From Sphingomonadales bacterium 12-68-11 (GTDB taxonomy: Bacteria > Pseudomonadota > Alphaproteobacteria > Sphingomonadales > Sphingomonadaceae), in assembly GCA_002279825.1 (NCBI GenBank), contig NCCV01000003.1:1049643-1113642 (forward strand): 64,000 bases of DNA, in the 5' to 3' direction. The position numbers and the translations under genes are program-made. Shown piece after piece: positions 16,126 through 26,155 of this stretch. The stretch's first letter is position 1, and every line of letters starts with the position of its first letter. The notes under the pieces are model-generated. The model saw only the letters and a list, made by a program, of their open reading frames with translations, ran no database searches and was not told the origin of the DNA.

Positions 16126-17936
16126 GCCGCCCTCACGTGCTGAAGGAAGTCTTCCATCTTGCCTTTTAGCGTCGCGGCCTGCTGTTCGAGCTCGGTCGAG
16201 CTGGTCAGCACCTGGCTGGCGGCGGCTCCGGTGGCGAGCGAAGTGTCGCGGAGCTGGTCGAGGTTGGAGGAGACGTCCTCGGTATTGCGCGCAGCGAGAT
16301 CGATGCTTCGGGCGAGGTCCTGCCCGGCGACCGACTGCTGATCGACCGCCGCGGCGATCGACACCGAAGTGGCTTCGAGCTGGCGGATCTGCGCCGCGAT
16401 CGACCGCAGCGTCTCGACCCCGGCGTCGGTGGTGGCCTGGATGGTGCGGATCTGCACGGCGACTTCCTCGGTCGCCTTGGCGGTCTGCGTGGCGAGGTCC
16501 TTGACCTCGGCGGCGACGACCGCGAACCCGCGCCCCGCCTCGCCGCCGCGCGCCGCCTCGATCGAGGCGTTGAGCGCGAGCAGGTTGGTGCGCTGGGCGA
16601 TCGTCGAGATCAACTCGACCACGTCGCCGACTTCGCTCGCCGCATAGGCAAGGTCCGAGATCGTGCCGTCGGCGCGCTCGGCCGCGGTCGAGGCCTGGCG
16701 CGCAAGTTCGGCCGAGGTCGAAGCCTGGCGGCTGATCTCGCCGATCGACATCGCGAACTCGTCGCTCGCGGCGGCGGCGGCGGTGACGCCCGCCGAGGCT
16801 TCGCCGAGCCCGCCGGCGACTTCGCCGACCTGCATCGCCGACTGTTCGGCGGCCGAAGCCATCGCGCTGGCGGTCGCCTGGAGCTGGCTCGAAGCGGATG
16901 CGACACCGCCGACGATCTCGCCGACGTTGCGCTCGAAGGTGTCGGCCAGCAGGCGCATGGTCTCGGCCTGGCGGCGGCGCTGCTCGGCGCGCTCGTCGTC
17001 GGCTTCGGCGCGGCGGCGCAGTTCTTCCTCGGCGGCGGCGACGCGCTCGCGGCGGATGCGGTCGAACTTGGCGGCGGCCTTCTTGATCACGAACAGGCTG
17101 CGCGCCATTTCACCGATCTCGTCGGTGCGCTCGGCATGCGGCACCGCCACGTCGCGGTCCCCGGCGGCGAGCGCGCGCATCGCTTCGCAGATGCGCTCGA
17201 TCGGCCGTACCAGTTGGTTGCGGACGCGCAGGACCATGACCGCGCCGACCCCCACCGCGATCACCGCGACGACGCTGACCAGCAGCAGGAACCGGTGCAG
17301 CAGCCGGGCGCCGCCTTCGCGCTGCGCGCTGAGCTGGGCGTCGAGCTCCTTCATGATCAGGCCCAGATCGCTCGACACCGCATAGGCCTCGCCGATCACG
17401 GCGAAAGCTTCCTCGCGCGGGGCGGCGTCCGGCCCGTCCATCGTATCGACGCGGGCGCCGAGCGCGGCGAGCTCGGTCGAGACCCGGTCGAGCGCGGCGA
17501 GGTAGTCGCCTTCGAGCCCGGTCAGCGCCGCGCGCAGCTCGCGCACGTTCTGCTGCCCGCGCAGGAGCGACTGGCGCGCCTCGGCGAGCGGTGCAGGCCG
17601 CCCGCTTTCGAGGTAGCCGCCGATCGCATACTGGGTGCCGACGATTTCCTGGTTGACGCGCGCGCTCAGGCGGTTGGCGTCGAGCAGCCGCGACATCTGC
17701 GCGTTGCTGCGGTCGAGGCTGAACAGCCCGGCCACCGCCAGCACGCCGAGTGCCAGCGCGGCGATGACCGAGGCGCCGATCAGCCCGCTCAGCCGGCCGC
17801 CGATGCGCGACGGCTGCAGCCAGGCGAGCGTCTGGGTGCCGGCGGGTCGATCGGCCGCGAGTTCCGCCTGGAGCTGCTCGCGCACATCGTCGAGTTCGTC
17901 GGCGCCGGGCACCGCCGGGTTACGCGACATGTCCAT
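16122..17936 (-). CDS. Methyl-accepting chemotaxis protein
   Basis: About 604 residues. A soluble tail of some 50 residues precedes TM1 ([20 protein letters not shown]). A periplasmic helical sensor region follows, then TM2 ([20 protein letters not shown]), a HAMP domain ([20 protein letters not shown]), a coiled coil and the signalling tip [21 protein letters not shown]. The C-terminus lacks a CheR-tethering pentapeptide. ATG 17936 is preferred because GGAGGGG lies 7-8 bases upstream; ATG 17951 is possible. It is downstream of the GGDEF-EAL gene, overlapping its end by 17 bases, and belongs with the che genes above it. Confidence 0.92.
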   Translation of the reverse strand: MDMSRNPAVPGADELDDVREQLQAELAADRPAGTQTLAWLQPSRIGGRLSGLIGASVIAALALGVLAVAGLFSLDRSNAQMSRLLDANRLSARVNQEIVGTQYAIGGYLESGRPAPLAEARQSLLRGQQNVRELRAALTGLEGDYLAALDRVSTELAALGARVDTMDGPDAAPREEAFAVIGEAYAVSSDLGLIMKELDAQLSAQREGGARLLHRFLLLVSVVAVIAVGVGAVMVLRVRNQLVRPIERICEAMRALAAGDRDVAVPHAERTDEIGEMARSLFVIKKAAAKFDRIRRERVAAAEEELRRRAEADDERAEQRRRQAETMRLLADTFERNVGEIVGGVASASSQLQATASAMASAAEQSAMQVGEVAGGLGEASAGVTAAAAASDEFAMSIGEISRQASTSAELARQASTAAERADGTISDLAYAASEVGDVVELISTIAQRTNLLALNASIEAARGGEAGRGFAVVAAEVKDLATQTAKATEEVAVQIRTIQATTDAGVETLRSIAAQIRQLEATSVSIAAAVDQQSVAGQDLARSIDLAARNTEDVSSNLDQLRDTSLATGAAASQVLTSSTELEQQAATLKGKMEDFLQHVRAA

Positions 17937-19437
17937 AGGACGCCCCTCCATTGCCGAAACGGTGGCTCAGGTGGACCCCGACTTCGGCGGCCGTGATGGC
18001 CTTGTAGTACAGCCAGCCCTGGATCTGGTCGCAGCCGGCGGCGCGGACCAGATCGGCCTGGGCCTGGGTTTCGACCCCTTCGGCGATGACCGCCATGTCC
18101 ATCGCCCGCGCGACCGCGACGCTCGACGCCATCATCGCCAGCGAGCCGCCGTCGTTGGCCGCATCGACCACCATCGAGCGGTCGATCTTGAGCTTCTCGA
18201 AGCGGAAGTTGCGCAGGAAGCCGATCGAGGCATAGCCGGTGCCGAAATCGTCGAGCGCGACGCCGACCCCGAACTTGCGGATGACGTCCAGATTGCGGCT
18301 GGCAACCACCGGATCGGTCACCAGGTAGGTCTCGGTCACTTCGAGCTCGAGCCGCGCGGGCGGGAAGCCGGTCTCTTCGAGCACTTGGCCGAGGCTGATC
18401 GGGAACTCCGGATTGCGCAGCTGCGCCGGCGAGACGTTGATCGACAGCTTGATGCCGTGCCACGGGAGCGCTTCGCGGCACGCGGTGGCGAGCACCCACA
18501 CGCCGATCGGATAGATCAGCCCCGATTTCTCGGCCACCGGAATGAACACCTCGGGATCGATCATCCTGCCGTCGGCGCGGCGCCAGCGCAGCAGCGCCTC
18601 GACGGCGACGATCTCGCCGCTCTTGGCATCGACCAGCGGCTGGTAGGCGAGATGGAACTCGCCGCGTTCGATCGCGCCGCGCAGATCCAGCTCGATCTGC
18701 CGATCGTGGTCGCGGCTACGGTCGAGGTCCTCGGAGAACCAGGTGCAGCGGTTCTTGCCGCTGCCCTTGGAAGCATACATCGCCATGTCCGAGCGGCGGA
18801 GCATTTCCGACGAACTGAGTCCGTCGGTCCCGCTCGCGCGCGACAGGCCGATGCTGACGCCGATCGCGATCCGGCGATCGTCGATTTCGAGCGGCTCGAC
18901 CAGGCGGGCGAGCAGCGCGTGACAAACGCTCTCGAGGATGTTGCCGGCGATCGGCCCCTTGACCAGAATCGCGAACTCGTCGCCGCCGAGGCGGTAGGGG
19001 CGCGCCTCGAACCCGCACACGTCCTTAAGCAGGCGTGCGCATTCCTTGATCAGCCGGTCGCCGACGAAATGGCCGTAGTGGTCGTTGACCGACTTGAAGC
19101 CGTCGAGATCGAGCAGCGCGAGCGCCGCCGGCTGGCCCGCGCCGGACTGAAAATCGCGGTGCAGCGCGCGCCGGTTGGGCAGCGTGGTCAGGCTGTCGGT
19201 GAGGCCCAGATCGGCGAGCCGCGCGATGCTGTTCAGCCCGAAGCGCAGCAGCAGCAGGATCGCCAGCGCGTAAGCCAGGAGCCCGAAACTGACCAGGCCG
19301 ATCCCCAGCGGGGTGGTCGGGCCGACGATCGCCAGCAGCAGGCCGATCCCCAGCACCGAGATCAGGGTCAGCACGGCGATGGGCGCGACGACCAGCACCG
19401 CAGGCGCCACCTGCCTTGTCCCCTGCACCTGCAACAC
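17920..19437 (-). CDS. GGDEF-EAL protein (diguanylate cyclase/phosphodiesterase)
   Basis: A 505-residue inner-membrane protein. Two N-terminal membrane helices ([20 protein letters not shown] and [20 protein letters not shown]) are followed by a GGDEF domain with intact RLGGDEFAI. An EAL domain follows with [32 protein letters not shown] and EGVET, so both active sites look complete. No RxxD inhibitory site precedes GGDEF (the stretch is GFEARPYRL). There is no PAS or other sensor domain. It lies between cheR and the chemoreceptor, linking cyclic-di-GMP turnover with this chemosensory unit. The start is a GTG; later GTG/TTG codons are alternatives. Confidence 0.92.
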   Translation of the reverse strand: MLQVQGTRQVAPAVLVVAPIAVLTLISVLGIGLLLAIVGPTTPLGIGLVSFGLLAYALAILLLLRFGLNSIARLADLGLTDSLTTLPNRRALHRDFQSGAGQPAALALLDLDGFKSVNDHYGHFVGDRLIKECARLLKDVCGFEARPYRLGGDEFAILVKGPIAGNILESVCHALLARLVEPLEIDDRRIAIGVSIGLSRASGTDGLSSSEMLRRSDMAMYASKGSGKNRCTWFSEDLDRSRDHDRQIELDLRGAIERGEFHLAYQPLVDAKSGEIVAVEALLRWRRADGRMIDPEVFIPVAEKSGLIYPIGVWVLATACREALPWHGIKLSINVSPAQLRNPEFPISLGQVLEETGFPPARLELEVTETYLVTDPVVASRNLDVIRKFGVGVALDDFGTGYASIGFLRNFRFEKLKIDRSMVVDAANDGGSLAMMASSVAVARAMDMAVIAEGVETQAQADLVRAAGCDQIQGWLYYKAITAAEVGVHLSHRFGNGGASYGHVA

Positions 19438-19549
19438 CGCGGACTGTCCCCCCTTGGCGGCCCCGGGATCGCCGGGGTTGCCGGACGATGCTTACGGGCC
19501 AGCGTTTAAGTTTGCGTAAAGCCGAAATTTACCCCGTTCGCGGGTCGCC

Positions 19550-20392
19550 TCAGGCGCGCAGCCGCTCCTGCATCGGCGCGAATCCGTGCAGGCCGTACCC
19601 CCCCGGAATCGGCGCCAGGGCCTGGGCCTGACCGACCGTGGTCTCGCCCGCGCCAAGCAGTAGCCGCCCGTCCGGAGCGAGCGCCTCGGCCAGCCGGTCG
19701 AACGCGCGCGCCCGCGTCGGCCGGTCGAAATACAACAGCACGTTGCGGCACAGGATCAGGTCGAAGCGCCCCGGGAACGGCGGCGCATCGAGCAGGTTGT
19801 GCGGCTCGAACCGGATCATCCGCTGGAGCGCCGGCGCGGCGCGCCAGCCCGATGCAGTCTCGCCGAAGAACGAGACCATTTCGAGCGCCCCGAGCCCGCG
19901 CTGGATCTGGAACTGCGTGTAGCTGCCCTGCCGCGCGCTCGCGATCATCGACGGCGAGACATCGGTGGCGAGAATGTCGACCGCCCAGCCGCGCCAGCGC
20001 GCGGGCTCGGCCGCGATCAGCATCGCCAGCGAATAGGCCTCCTGCCCGGTCGAACAGCCGGCCGACCAGATCGCCAGCCGCCGGGTCGCCGCGCGGCGCT
20101 GTTGCAGTTCGGGGAGTGTGCGCGCGGCGAGGATATCGAACATCGCGCGGTCGCGGAAAAAGTAGGTCTCGTTGTTGAGCAGGGCATCGACCACCTGCTG
20201 GGCGAGCCGGCTTTCGGCGGGATCGGCGAGCCGCACGACCAGGTCGTCGAGCGAGCCCAGCGCGTTGCCGCGCAGCACGTGGGTCAGCGCGGTACCGACC
20301 CGCCAGGCCCGGTCCGCGGTCAGCGTCTGTCCCGTGCGCGCTTCGAGCAGCCCGGCGACGATGCCGAGCGCGACTTGCCCGGGATCGATCAT
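19550..20392 (-). CDS. cheR: Chemotaxis protein-glutamate O-methyltransferase CheR
   Basis: A 280-residue SAM-dependent methyltransferase that methylates glutamates of chemoreceptors. The N-terminal helical domain is followed by the SAM-binding motif WSAGCSTGQEAYSLAM, the block ILATDVSPSMIASAR and FDLILCRNVLLYF, all typical of CheR. Its ATG overlaps the cheB stop (ATGA), so the pair is translationally coupled and sets receptor adaptation. Normal length. About 110 bases separate it from the GGDEF-EAL gene. Confidence 0.95.
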   Translation of the reverse strand: MIDPGQVALGIVAGLLEARTGQTLTADRAWRVGTALTHVLRGNALGSLDDLVVRLADPAESRLAQQVVDALLNNETYFFRDRAMFDILAARTLPELQQRRAATRRLAIWSAGCSTGQEAYSLAMLIAAEPARWRGWAVDILATDVSPSMIASARQGSYTQFQIQRGLGALEMVSFFGETASGWRAAPALQRMIRFEPHNLLDAPPFPGRFDLILCRNVLLYFDRPTRARAFDRLAEALAPDGRLLLGAGETTVGQAQALAPIPGGYGLHGFAPMQERLRA

Positions 20393-21474
20393 CGCACCGC
20401 CATGGCCGCGACGACATGCGCGGCGATCTGTTCGGGCGGCAGCAAAGCGGAGGCGAGACCCGCGGCGGCGATAGCCCCCGGCATGCCCCAGACCGCGCTG
20501 CTGGCCGCATCCTGGGCCACGATCGTGCCGCCCGCCTCGACCACGCGCGCGGCGCCCAGCACACCGTCGCGGCCCATACCCGACAGCACCACGCCGAGCG
20601 CATTGGCGCCAAACGCGGCCGCGCAGCTTTCGAACATGGGATCGACCGACGGCGTGCAGCCGCTCGCCGACGGGGTGCGGTCGAGCTGGGTCACAACCGG
20701 CCCGCGTTCGCTGATCGCGACCGTGAGGTGAGCATCGCCCGGCGCCACGAGGATCTGCCCCGGCAGCAGCGCGAGACCCGCGCGCGCCACCGCCACGCCG
20801 CGCCCGGAAGCGTTCCGCAACTGCCGGACCAGCGCCTCGCTGAACGTCGCCGGCAGGTGCTGGGTGACGAGGATCGGCAGCGGCAGCCGCACCGGCAGCG
20901 CTCCGAAGAACTGGTCGAGGGCATGGATGCCGCCGGTCGATGCACCGATCGCGAGGATCTCCGGCGCGACGCGGGGCGGCGCGCGCAACGAGGGACTGGC
21001 CGGCTCGGCGGCCTTGCCCCGCACCCGCCGCGCCACGCGGCCGAGCAGGCGCACCTTGCGCAGCAAGAGCGCGCGGTACTCGTCGTCGAACTCGCCGGGG
21101 CGCGGCTTGGCGAGGGTATCGGCCGCGCCCAGCGAAAGCGCCTCGAGCGTATGGTCGGCACCGCGCACGGTCAGCGCCGAGACAACCAGGATGCGCGCCG
21201 GATCGGCCGCGGCCAGCAGCCGCGGAATGGCATCGAGCCCGCCCATGCCGGGCATGTCGAGGTCGAGCAGGATGACGTCGGTCGGCGTGCGCTGGAGCAC
21301 CGCCAGCGCGCGTTCGGCGCTGCCTTCGACCGCCGCCAGTTCAAGATCGGCCTCGGCGCCGATCAGCGCACTCATGACCGCGCGAACGGTCGGCGAATCA
21401 TCGACCACCATGACGCGCACGCGGCTATCCGCGCCAGCGGGTCGTTCGATCGGGAAAGTCGAGACTGCGCCCAT
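20389..21474 (-). CDS. cheB: Chemotaxis response regulator protein-glutamate methylesterase CheB
   Basis: A 361-residue two-domain protein. The N-terminal receiver has VMVVDDSPTVRAVM and the phosphorylatable aspartate in ILLDLDMPGMGG. The C-terminal methylesterase has the catalytic serine in IGASTGGIHALDQFF, the histidine in LVTQHLPATF and the aspartate in GMGRDG. It removes methyl groups (and deamidates) chemoreceptors when phosphorylated by CheA. It starts 10 bases after the cheY stop in the same minus-strand operon. Confidence 0.95.
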   Translation of the reverse strand: MGAVSTFPIERPAGADSRVRVMVVDDSPTVRAVMSALIGAEADLELAAVEGSAERALAVLQRTPTDVILLDLDMPGMGGLDAIPRLLAAADPARILVVSALTVRGADHTLEALSLGAADTLAKPRPGEFDDEYRALLLRKVRLLGRVARRVRGKAAEPASPSLRAPPRVAPEILAIGASTGGIHALDQFFGALPVRLPLPILVTQHLPATFSEALVRQLRNASGRGVAVARAGLALLPGQILVAPGDAHLTVAISERGPVVTQLDRTPSASGCTPSVDPMFESCAAAFGANALGVVLSGMGRDGVLGAARVVEAGGTIVAQDAASSAVWGMPGAIAAAGLASALLPPEQIAAHVVAAMAVR

Positions 21475-21484
21475 CGTCGGCGCC

Positions 21485-21850
21485 TCAGGCCGCGCCGATC
21501 AGTTGCAGCTTCATCTGGAGAGCATCGTGGTCGAACGGCTTCATCAGATATTCGTCCGCGCCCGCCGCGATGGCGGCGCGGATATGCGCGACGTCGTTCT
21601 GGGTGGTGCAAAACACCACTTTGGGCCGCGCGCCCTCGGGGCGTTGGCGCAGCACCTGAATGAACGCCAGCCCGTCCATGACGGGCATATTCCAGTCGAG
21701 CAGGATCAAATCGGGCAGCGCGGCATCGCAGATCGCCAGCGCTTCCTCGCCGTTCTCGGCCTCTTCGACCGCGAAGCCGAAGCTTTCGACGATGTGGCGG
21801 GTGACCTTGCGGATAACCCGCGAATCATCGACGACGAGGCAGGTTTTCAT
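21485..21850 (-). CDS. cheY: Chemotaxis response regulator CheY-like
   Basis: A 121-residue single receiver domain. The acidic pair is Asp8-Asp9 (VVDDSR), the phosphoacceptor Asp52 (LLDWNMPVMDG), and the conserved lysine lies in EYLMKPFDH. It starts at ATG 21850; the open frame upstream of it is unrelated. There is no output domain, so it works by protein contact, either on a motor switch or on another effector such as the GGDEF-EAL protein. No flagellar gene is in view, so the target is open. It lies between cheW and cheB. Confidence 0.92.
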   Translation of the reverse strand: MKTCLVVDDSRVIRKVTRHIVESFGFAVEEAENGEEALAICDAALPDLILLDWNMPVMDGLAFIQVLRQRPEGARPKVVFCTTQNDVAHIRAAIAAGADEYLMKPFDHDALQMKLQLIGAA

Positions 21851-21903
21851 GAGCAGCACCGGTCCCTTTCGGCAGGGTCTAAGCCGGGAAAGTAAGCATT
21901 GGC

Positions 21904-22329
21904 TTAAGCTGCGTCCGGACCGGATATCAGCGCCGCGATGTCGAGCAGCAGCAGCGGCCCATTGGCGCTCTCGATCATCGTCGGCGCCATGCGGCGCCAC
22001 CCGTGGCCCGGATCGGCCGCGAGCGGCTCCGGCGAGCCGGTGGCGGCGATGATCTCATCTGCGAGATCGACCAATAGCCCGTAGAGGTGGCCGTCGTGAT
22101 CGACCACGACCGCGCGCGGGGCGCGGGCTTCTTCCGGTTCGAACCCGAGCGCACTGCGACAATCGATCAGGGTCAGGGGGCGGCTGCGCAGCGCGGCAAG
22201 CCCGGCCAGATGGCGCGGACCGCGTGGCACCGGCACCACGCTCGCCGGCTCGATCACCGAATGGATCCGCTCGGCAGGCAGCGCGGCGCGGCGCCCGGCC
22301 ACTTCGACCACCAGCAACGCCGCGTTCAT
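21904..22329 (-). CDS. cheW: Chemotaxis coupling protein CheW
   Basis: A 141-residue CheW/SH3-like domain protein that bridges CheA and receptors. Blocks include LLVVEVAGRRAALPAERIHSV, LAGLAALRSRPLTLIDCRSAL and YGLLVDLADEII. The ATG at 22329 overlaps the cheA stop (ATGA), supporting this start over the GTG 9 bases upstream. The C-terminus extends slightly with IESANGPLLLLDIAALI. It is the only stand-alone CheW in the window. Confidence 0.9.
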   Translation of the reverse strand: MNAALLVVEVAGRRAALPAERIHSVIEPASVVPVPRGPRHLAGLAALRSRPLTLIDCRSALGFEPEEARAPRAVVVDHDGHLYGLLVDLADEIIAATGSPEPLAADPGHGWRRMAPTMIESANGPLLLLDIAALISGPDAA

Positions 22330-24353
22330 GCCGCGCACCCTTCGAGCTCACGGCGCAACGCCGCTTCGTCGATCAGTTCGACCGCGTCTTCGCCGATCAG
22401 GGCCAGCCGCGCCGGATCGGCGCCGACGCGGCGCGGGGTCTCGGCGAGATGCTCGATGTCGATGACCGCCCGGACCGCATAGGCCACCGGGCCGGTCTCG
22501 CCGCGCAGCCGGACCAGCGGCTGCGGGTCCGAAAGTTCGTCGCCTTCGCCGAGACCCGCCAGCGGCAGGATCCGGTCGCCGAGCACGACTTGCGCGAACG
22601 GCCCGCGGCGGCGCACCGCGGCGATGGGCGCGCGCTCGATCTGTTCGACGAGGTCGAGCGGAATCGCCCGCCGCGCGCCGTCGAGCCCGGTCAGCAGCAT
22701 GACCTGCAGCCCGTGGTCGAGCGCGACGTCCGCGCCTTTGGCTGGGATCGCCGGACGATGGAGTTCGCGCGGGATGCCCGAGGCATAGCCGACCGCCGCC
22801 ACGTCCAGCAGCAGCGCGGGCTGGCCGTCGTCGAGCTGGGTGCATCCAACGAACAGCCCGCTGGCCATGATCGCCGGCGACAGCGGCTTCACCACCAGTT
22901 CGTGGTGGTCGAGCACGTCCTCGACCTCAAGCGCGTAGAGATCGCCCCAGCCCAGCCGGACGATGACGAACGTCTGCGCCTCGCCGCGCGGCGCAAGGCC
23001 GAGCGCCGCGCTGAGCGGAACGCACGGCAGGCGCCGGTCGCGGAAGGTGAGCAGGCGCCGCTCGCCGACATGCGCGAATTCGGCCTGCCCGCCCGCGGTC
23101 CCGACGATTTCCTCGATGTACGAACGCGGCACGGCGAAGACCTGGCCGCCGGACCGCACGGTCAGGCACGGCAGGATGCTGAGCGTCAGCGGGACGTTGA
23201 TCAGGAAGCGGGTGCCCTCGCCGGGCTCCGATTCGACTTCCAGCGTGCCGCCGATCTTCTCCACGTTGGCGCGGACCACGTCCATGCCGACCCCGCGCCC
23301 GGAGATCGCGGTGACCGTCTCGGCGGTGCTGAGCCCGGCGGCGAAGATCAGCTCGATCGCCTGCTCGCGGGTCAGCGCGGCGGCCTCGGCCGGCGCGATC
23401 AGCCCGGCGGCGGCCGCTTTGTCTGCCAGCCGCGCGCAATCGATGCCGCGCCCGTCGTCGGCGATGCCGATGCGGATCGTGTTGCCGCTCTGCCGTGCCG
23501 CGATCGAGAGGCGCCCGACCGGCGCCTTGCCGGCACTCTCGCGCGCGGCGGGCGGCTCGATGCCGTGATCGATGGCGTTGCGCACGATGTGCAGCAGCGG
23601 ATCGCGGATCAGTTCGATCATCTCGCGGTCGAGTTCGACGTCGCCGCTCTCGACCTCGAGCTGGACCTGCTTGCCAAGCTCGGCCGAGAGGTCGCGGACC
23701 ATGCGCGGAAAGGTGCCGAACAGGCCGTCTATGCGGCGCATGCGGGTACGGGTGATAGCCTCGCGCACTTCGCCGAGCAGGCCCGAGAGGCGCGCGAACG
23801 GCGCCTCGAGACCGGTCAACCCGTCGAACCCCTGCAGCCGGCGCGCCATATCGTTGCGCGCCAGCACCATTTCCGACACGCCGCTCATGACCCGGTCGAT
23901 CAACTCGACGGGCAGGCGGATGGTGCGCTGCTCGGCCAGCGCTGCGCCCGCCGCGGTGGGCTGGGCGGCCGCGGCGGTGGTTTCGGCCGAACTGCGGAGC
24001 GCGGCGATCAGGTCCTCGTCGGTGTCGTCGCCGAGCGGCTCGGCGCGCTCGATCCGCTCGATCATCGCGGCGATCCGGTCGAGCACGGCGAGAACGACCG
24101 TGACGAGCGCGGCGTCGGCCGGGCGGGTGCCTTCGCGCACATCGGCGAGCGCGTCCTCGGCGGCGTGGCTGAGCGCCTCGAGCCGCGGGAAATCGAAGAA
24201 CCCGCAGTTGCCCTTCACGGTGTGGACGAAGCGGAAGATGGTATCGAGCCGGGCGCGGTCGGTGGGATCGGCTTCCCAGGCGACGACTTCCCCCGCGAGC
24301 GCGGCGAGCATGTCGCGCGTCTCGGCGACGAACTCCGCCAGCAGGTCGTCCAT
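22326..24353 (-). CDS. cheA: Chemotaxis histidine kinase CheA with two CheW-like domains
   Basis: A 675-residue kinase. The HPt domain carries His44 in FVHTVKGNCGFF. The dimerisation domain begins near TIRLPVELIDRV. The ATPase has N-box HIVRNAIDHGIEPP and G-boxes DDGRGID and GRGVGMDVV. A first CheW domain starts at LPCLTVRSGGQVFAVP. A second CheW-like segment (MLLTGLDGARRAIPLDLVEQIE through AVRAVIDIEHLAE) extends the protein well past the single-CheW layout. No separate P2 domain is evident between HPt and dimerisation regions. First gene of the minus-strand che operon. Confidence 0.93.
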   Translation of the reverse strand: MDDLLAEFVAETRDMLAALAGEVVAWEADPTDRARLDTIFRFVHTVKGNCGFFDFPRLEALSHAAEDALADVREGTRPADAALVTVVLAVLDRIAAMIERIERAEPLGDDTDEDLIAALRSSAETTAAAAQPTAAGAALAEQRTIRLPVELIDRVMSGVSEMVLARNDMARRLQGFDGLTGLEAPFARLSGLLGEVREAITRTRMRRIDGLFGTFPRMVRDLSAELGKQVQLEVESGDVELDREMIELIRDPLLHIVRNAIDHGIEPPAARESAGKAPVGRLSIAARQSGNTIRIGIADDGRGIDCARLADKAAAAGLIAPAEAAALTREQAIELIFAAGLSTAETVTAISGRGVGMDVVRANVEKIGGTLEVESEPGEGTRFLINVPLTLSILPCLTVRSGGQVFAVPRSYIEEIVGTAGGQAEFAHVGERRLLTFRDRRLPCVPLSAALGLAPRGEAQTFVIVRLGWGDLYALEVEDVLDHHELVVKPLSPAIMASGLFVGCTQLDDGQPALLLDVAAVGYASGIPRELHRPAIPAKGADVALDHGLQVMLLTGLDGARRAIPLDLVEQIERAPIAAVRRRGPFAQVVLGDRILPLAGLGEGDELSDPQPLVRLRGETGPVAYAVRAVIDIEHLAETPRRVGADPARLALIGEDAVELIDEAALRRELEGCAA

Positions 24354-24411
24354 GCCCAGCCCCCTCGAGGTGAAGCGGAGGCTATGGACGAGTGTGGTAA
24401 ACGCGCGGTTA

Positions 24412-26085
24412 TCAGCCGCGCGGGAAAGCGGTTTCCTGCTCGGTGATGAACTCGACCAGCGCCGGCTGCCCGGCCGCGATCGCGGCGAGCGCGCGGCGAA
24501 GCGCCGGCACGATCTCGGCCGCTTCGGTCACGCGTTCGCCGTGGCAGCCGAGCGAACGCGCGAACGCCGCGTAGTCGCCCGAGATGTCGGTCGCGCGGTA
24601 CTTCTCGGTCGCCACGGGCATGATCGGCAGCTCGATCGCCATCGCTTCGTTGTTGAGCAGAATCGAGAGGATCGGAATGCCTTCGCGCGCCGCGGTTTCG
24701 AGATCGGTGCCGGTGAAGCCGATCGCGGCATCGCCCCACACGTTGATGCACAGCTTGTCGGGACAGGCGAGCTTGGCCCCCATCGCGAGGCCGAGCCCGT
24801 AACCGAGCTGGGTCGATTTACCCCAGCCGATGTAGCCGTGCGGGCTGCGACTCTTCCAGAACGGTACGAGCTGGTCGCGCGGGCTGCCGGCGTCGTGGGT
24901 GATGATCGTGTTTGCCACATCGACCGTTTGCTGCAGGTCCCACAGCACCCGATAGGGCGACAGCGGGCTCGTCTCCTGGGTACATTTCGCTCGCCACCTG
25001 GCGAACCATTCACGTTCCGTATCAGCGATTTCCCGCGCAACATGCGCGCTGTCCCGGGCGGCTGGCACGCGCGCCTTGACCGCCTCGAGCAGCGCCGCCA
25101 GCGTCAGCCGGGCATCGCCCACCAGCGCGATCTCGCTCGGCACCGACTTGTCGATGTCGAGCGGGTCGAGCGTGGCATGGATGACGCGCTTGCCCGGCGG
25201 AATCGCGAGGCCGAACGAGGTCGCGGTGAAGCTGCAGCCGATACCGAACAGCACGTCGCATTCGTCGAGCCACTTGCGCACGCCGCCGTTGATGCCGTTG
25301 CCGCCCGAGCCGAGCGCGAGCGGGTGAGTCTCGTCGAAGCAGCTCTTGCCGGGCAGGCTGGTCATGACCGGGATCGCGAGATGCTCGGCCAGCTCCCGCA
25401 GCTCGGTATAGGCCTCGGACCAGTGGACGCCCTGCCCGGCGTAAATCGCCGGGTTGCGCGCCGCGATCAGCGCCTCGGCCGCGGCGTCGATATCGGACTG
25501 AGCGGGTTGCGAGGTGACGACCTTGCCGGGCGCGTAGTCGAGTGGGCCGGTGAACGGCATCGCCAGCACGTCGTAAGGCAACTCGATCACGACCGGCTGC
25601 GGGCGGCCATTGCGGAGCATCGCGAAGGCGCGGCGCATCACCGCGCCCACATCCGCGGGCGAGGTGAGCGGCTCACAGTGCTTGGCGACGCTGGCCATCG
25701 AGCGCACCGAGTTGAAGTTGTAGGGCACGTAAGCCTGGCTGAGGTCGTAGCCCTGCGGCATGACCAGCACCGGAATGCTGTCGGCGAAGGCCTGCGCCAC
25801 TCCGCCGAACGCGTTCTCCGCGCCCGGCCCCTGCTGCATCACGAACACGCCCATCCGCGCGCCCTTGCTCATCCGGCTGAGCGCGTCGGCCATGTGCAGG
25901 CCGGTGCGTTCCTGGCGGACGATCACGGTGCGGATGTCGATCCGCGCGGCAGCTTCGAGCACCTGGTTGCGCGGATAGCCGAACACAATGTCCACGCCTT
26001 CGCGCTTGAGCAACGCGGCGATCGCATCGGCGACCGTGCCGTTGGCGTGGACCGGCTGGTCCGCTTGTCCATTGCCCCGACGCAT
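24412..26085 (-). CDS. Thiamine diphosphate-dependent enzyme (acetolactate synthase-like)
   Basis: A 557-residue enzyme with the three-domain ThDP fold. The N-terminal PYR domain has the catalytic-type glutamate in IVRQERTGLHMADALSRM. A central domain follows with a GIGCSFTATSFGLAIPPGKR segment. The C-terminal PP domain has GDAAIGFTGTDLETAAREGI and then NNEAMAIE, the metal and diphosphate motif. Relatives include acetolactate synthase, oxalyl-CoA decarboxylase and benzoylformate decarboxylase. No adjacent small subunit exists, so true IlvB is unlikely. Substrate unknown. It is divergent from the metallo-hydrolase at 26156. Confidence 0.88.
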   Translation of the reverse strand: MRRGNGQADQPVHANGTVADAIAALLKREGVDIVFGYPRNQVLEAAARIDIRTVIVRQERTGLHMADALSRMSKGARMGVFVMQQGPGAENAFGGVAQAFADSIPVLVMPQGYDLSQAYVPYNFNSVRSMASVAKHCEPLTSPADVGAVMRRAFAMLRNGRPQPVVIELPYDVLAMPFTGPLDYAPGKVVTSQPAQSDIDAAAEALIAARNPAIYAGQGVHWSEAYTELRELAEHLAIPVMTSLPGKSCFDETHPLALGSGGNGINGGVRKWLDECDVLFGIGCSFTATSFGLAIPPGKRVIHATLDPLDIDKSVPSEIALVGDARLTLAALLEAVKARVPAARDSAHVAREIADTEREWFARWRAKCTQETSPLSPYRVLWDLQQTVDVANTIITHDAGSPRDQLVPFWKSRSPHGYIGWGKSTQLGYGLGLAMGAKLACPDKLCINVWGDAAIGFTGTDLETAAREGIPILSILLNNEAMAIELPIMPVATEKYRATDISGDYAAFARSLGCHGERVTEAAEIVPALRRALAAIAAGQPALVEFITEQETAFPRG

Positions 26086-26155
26086 CCGATCCCCCTAGAA
26101 CTTCGCCCAACGGCTAGAACAGAGCGCAGGCCGGCGCAATCGGGCGGAGAGAGCG

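Noticed and set aside
24412..26085. Calling the ThDP enzyme acetolactate synthase IlvB
   Set aside because: No IlvN small subunit or other branched-chain gene is adjacent and the substrate-defining residues cannot be judged by eye.
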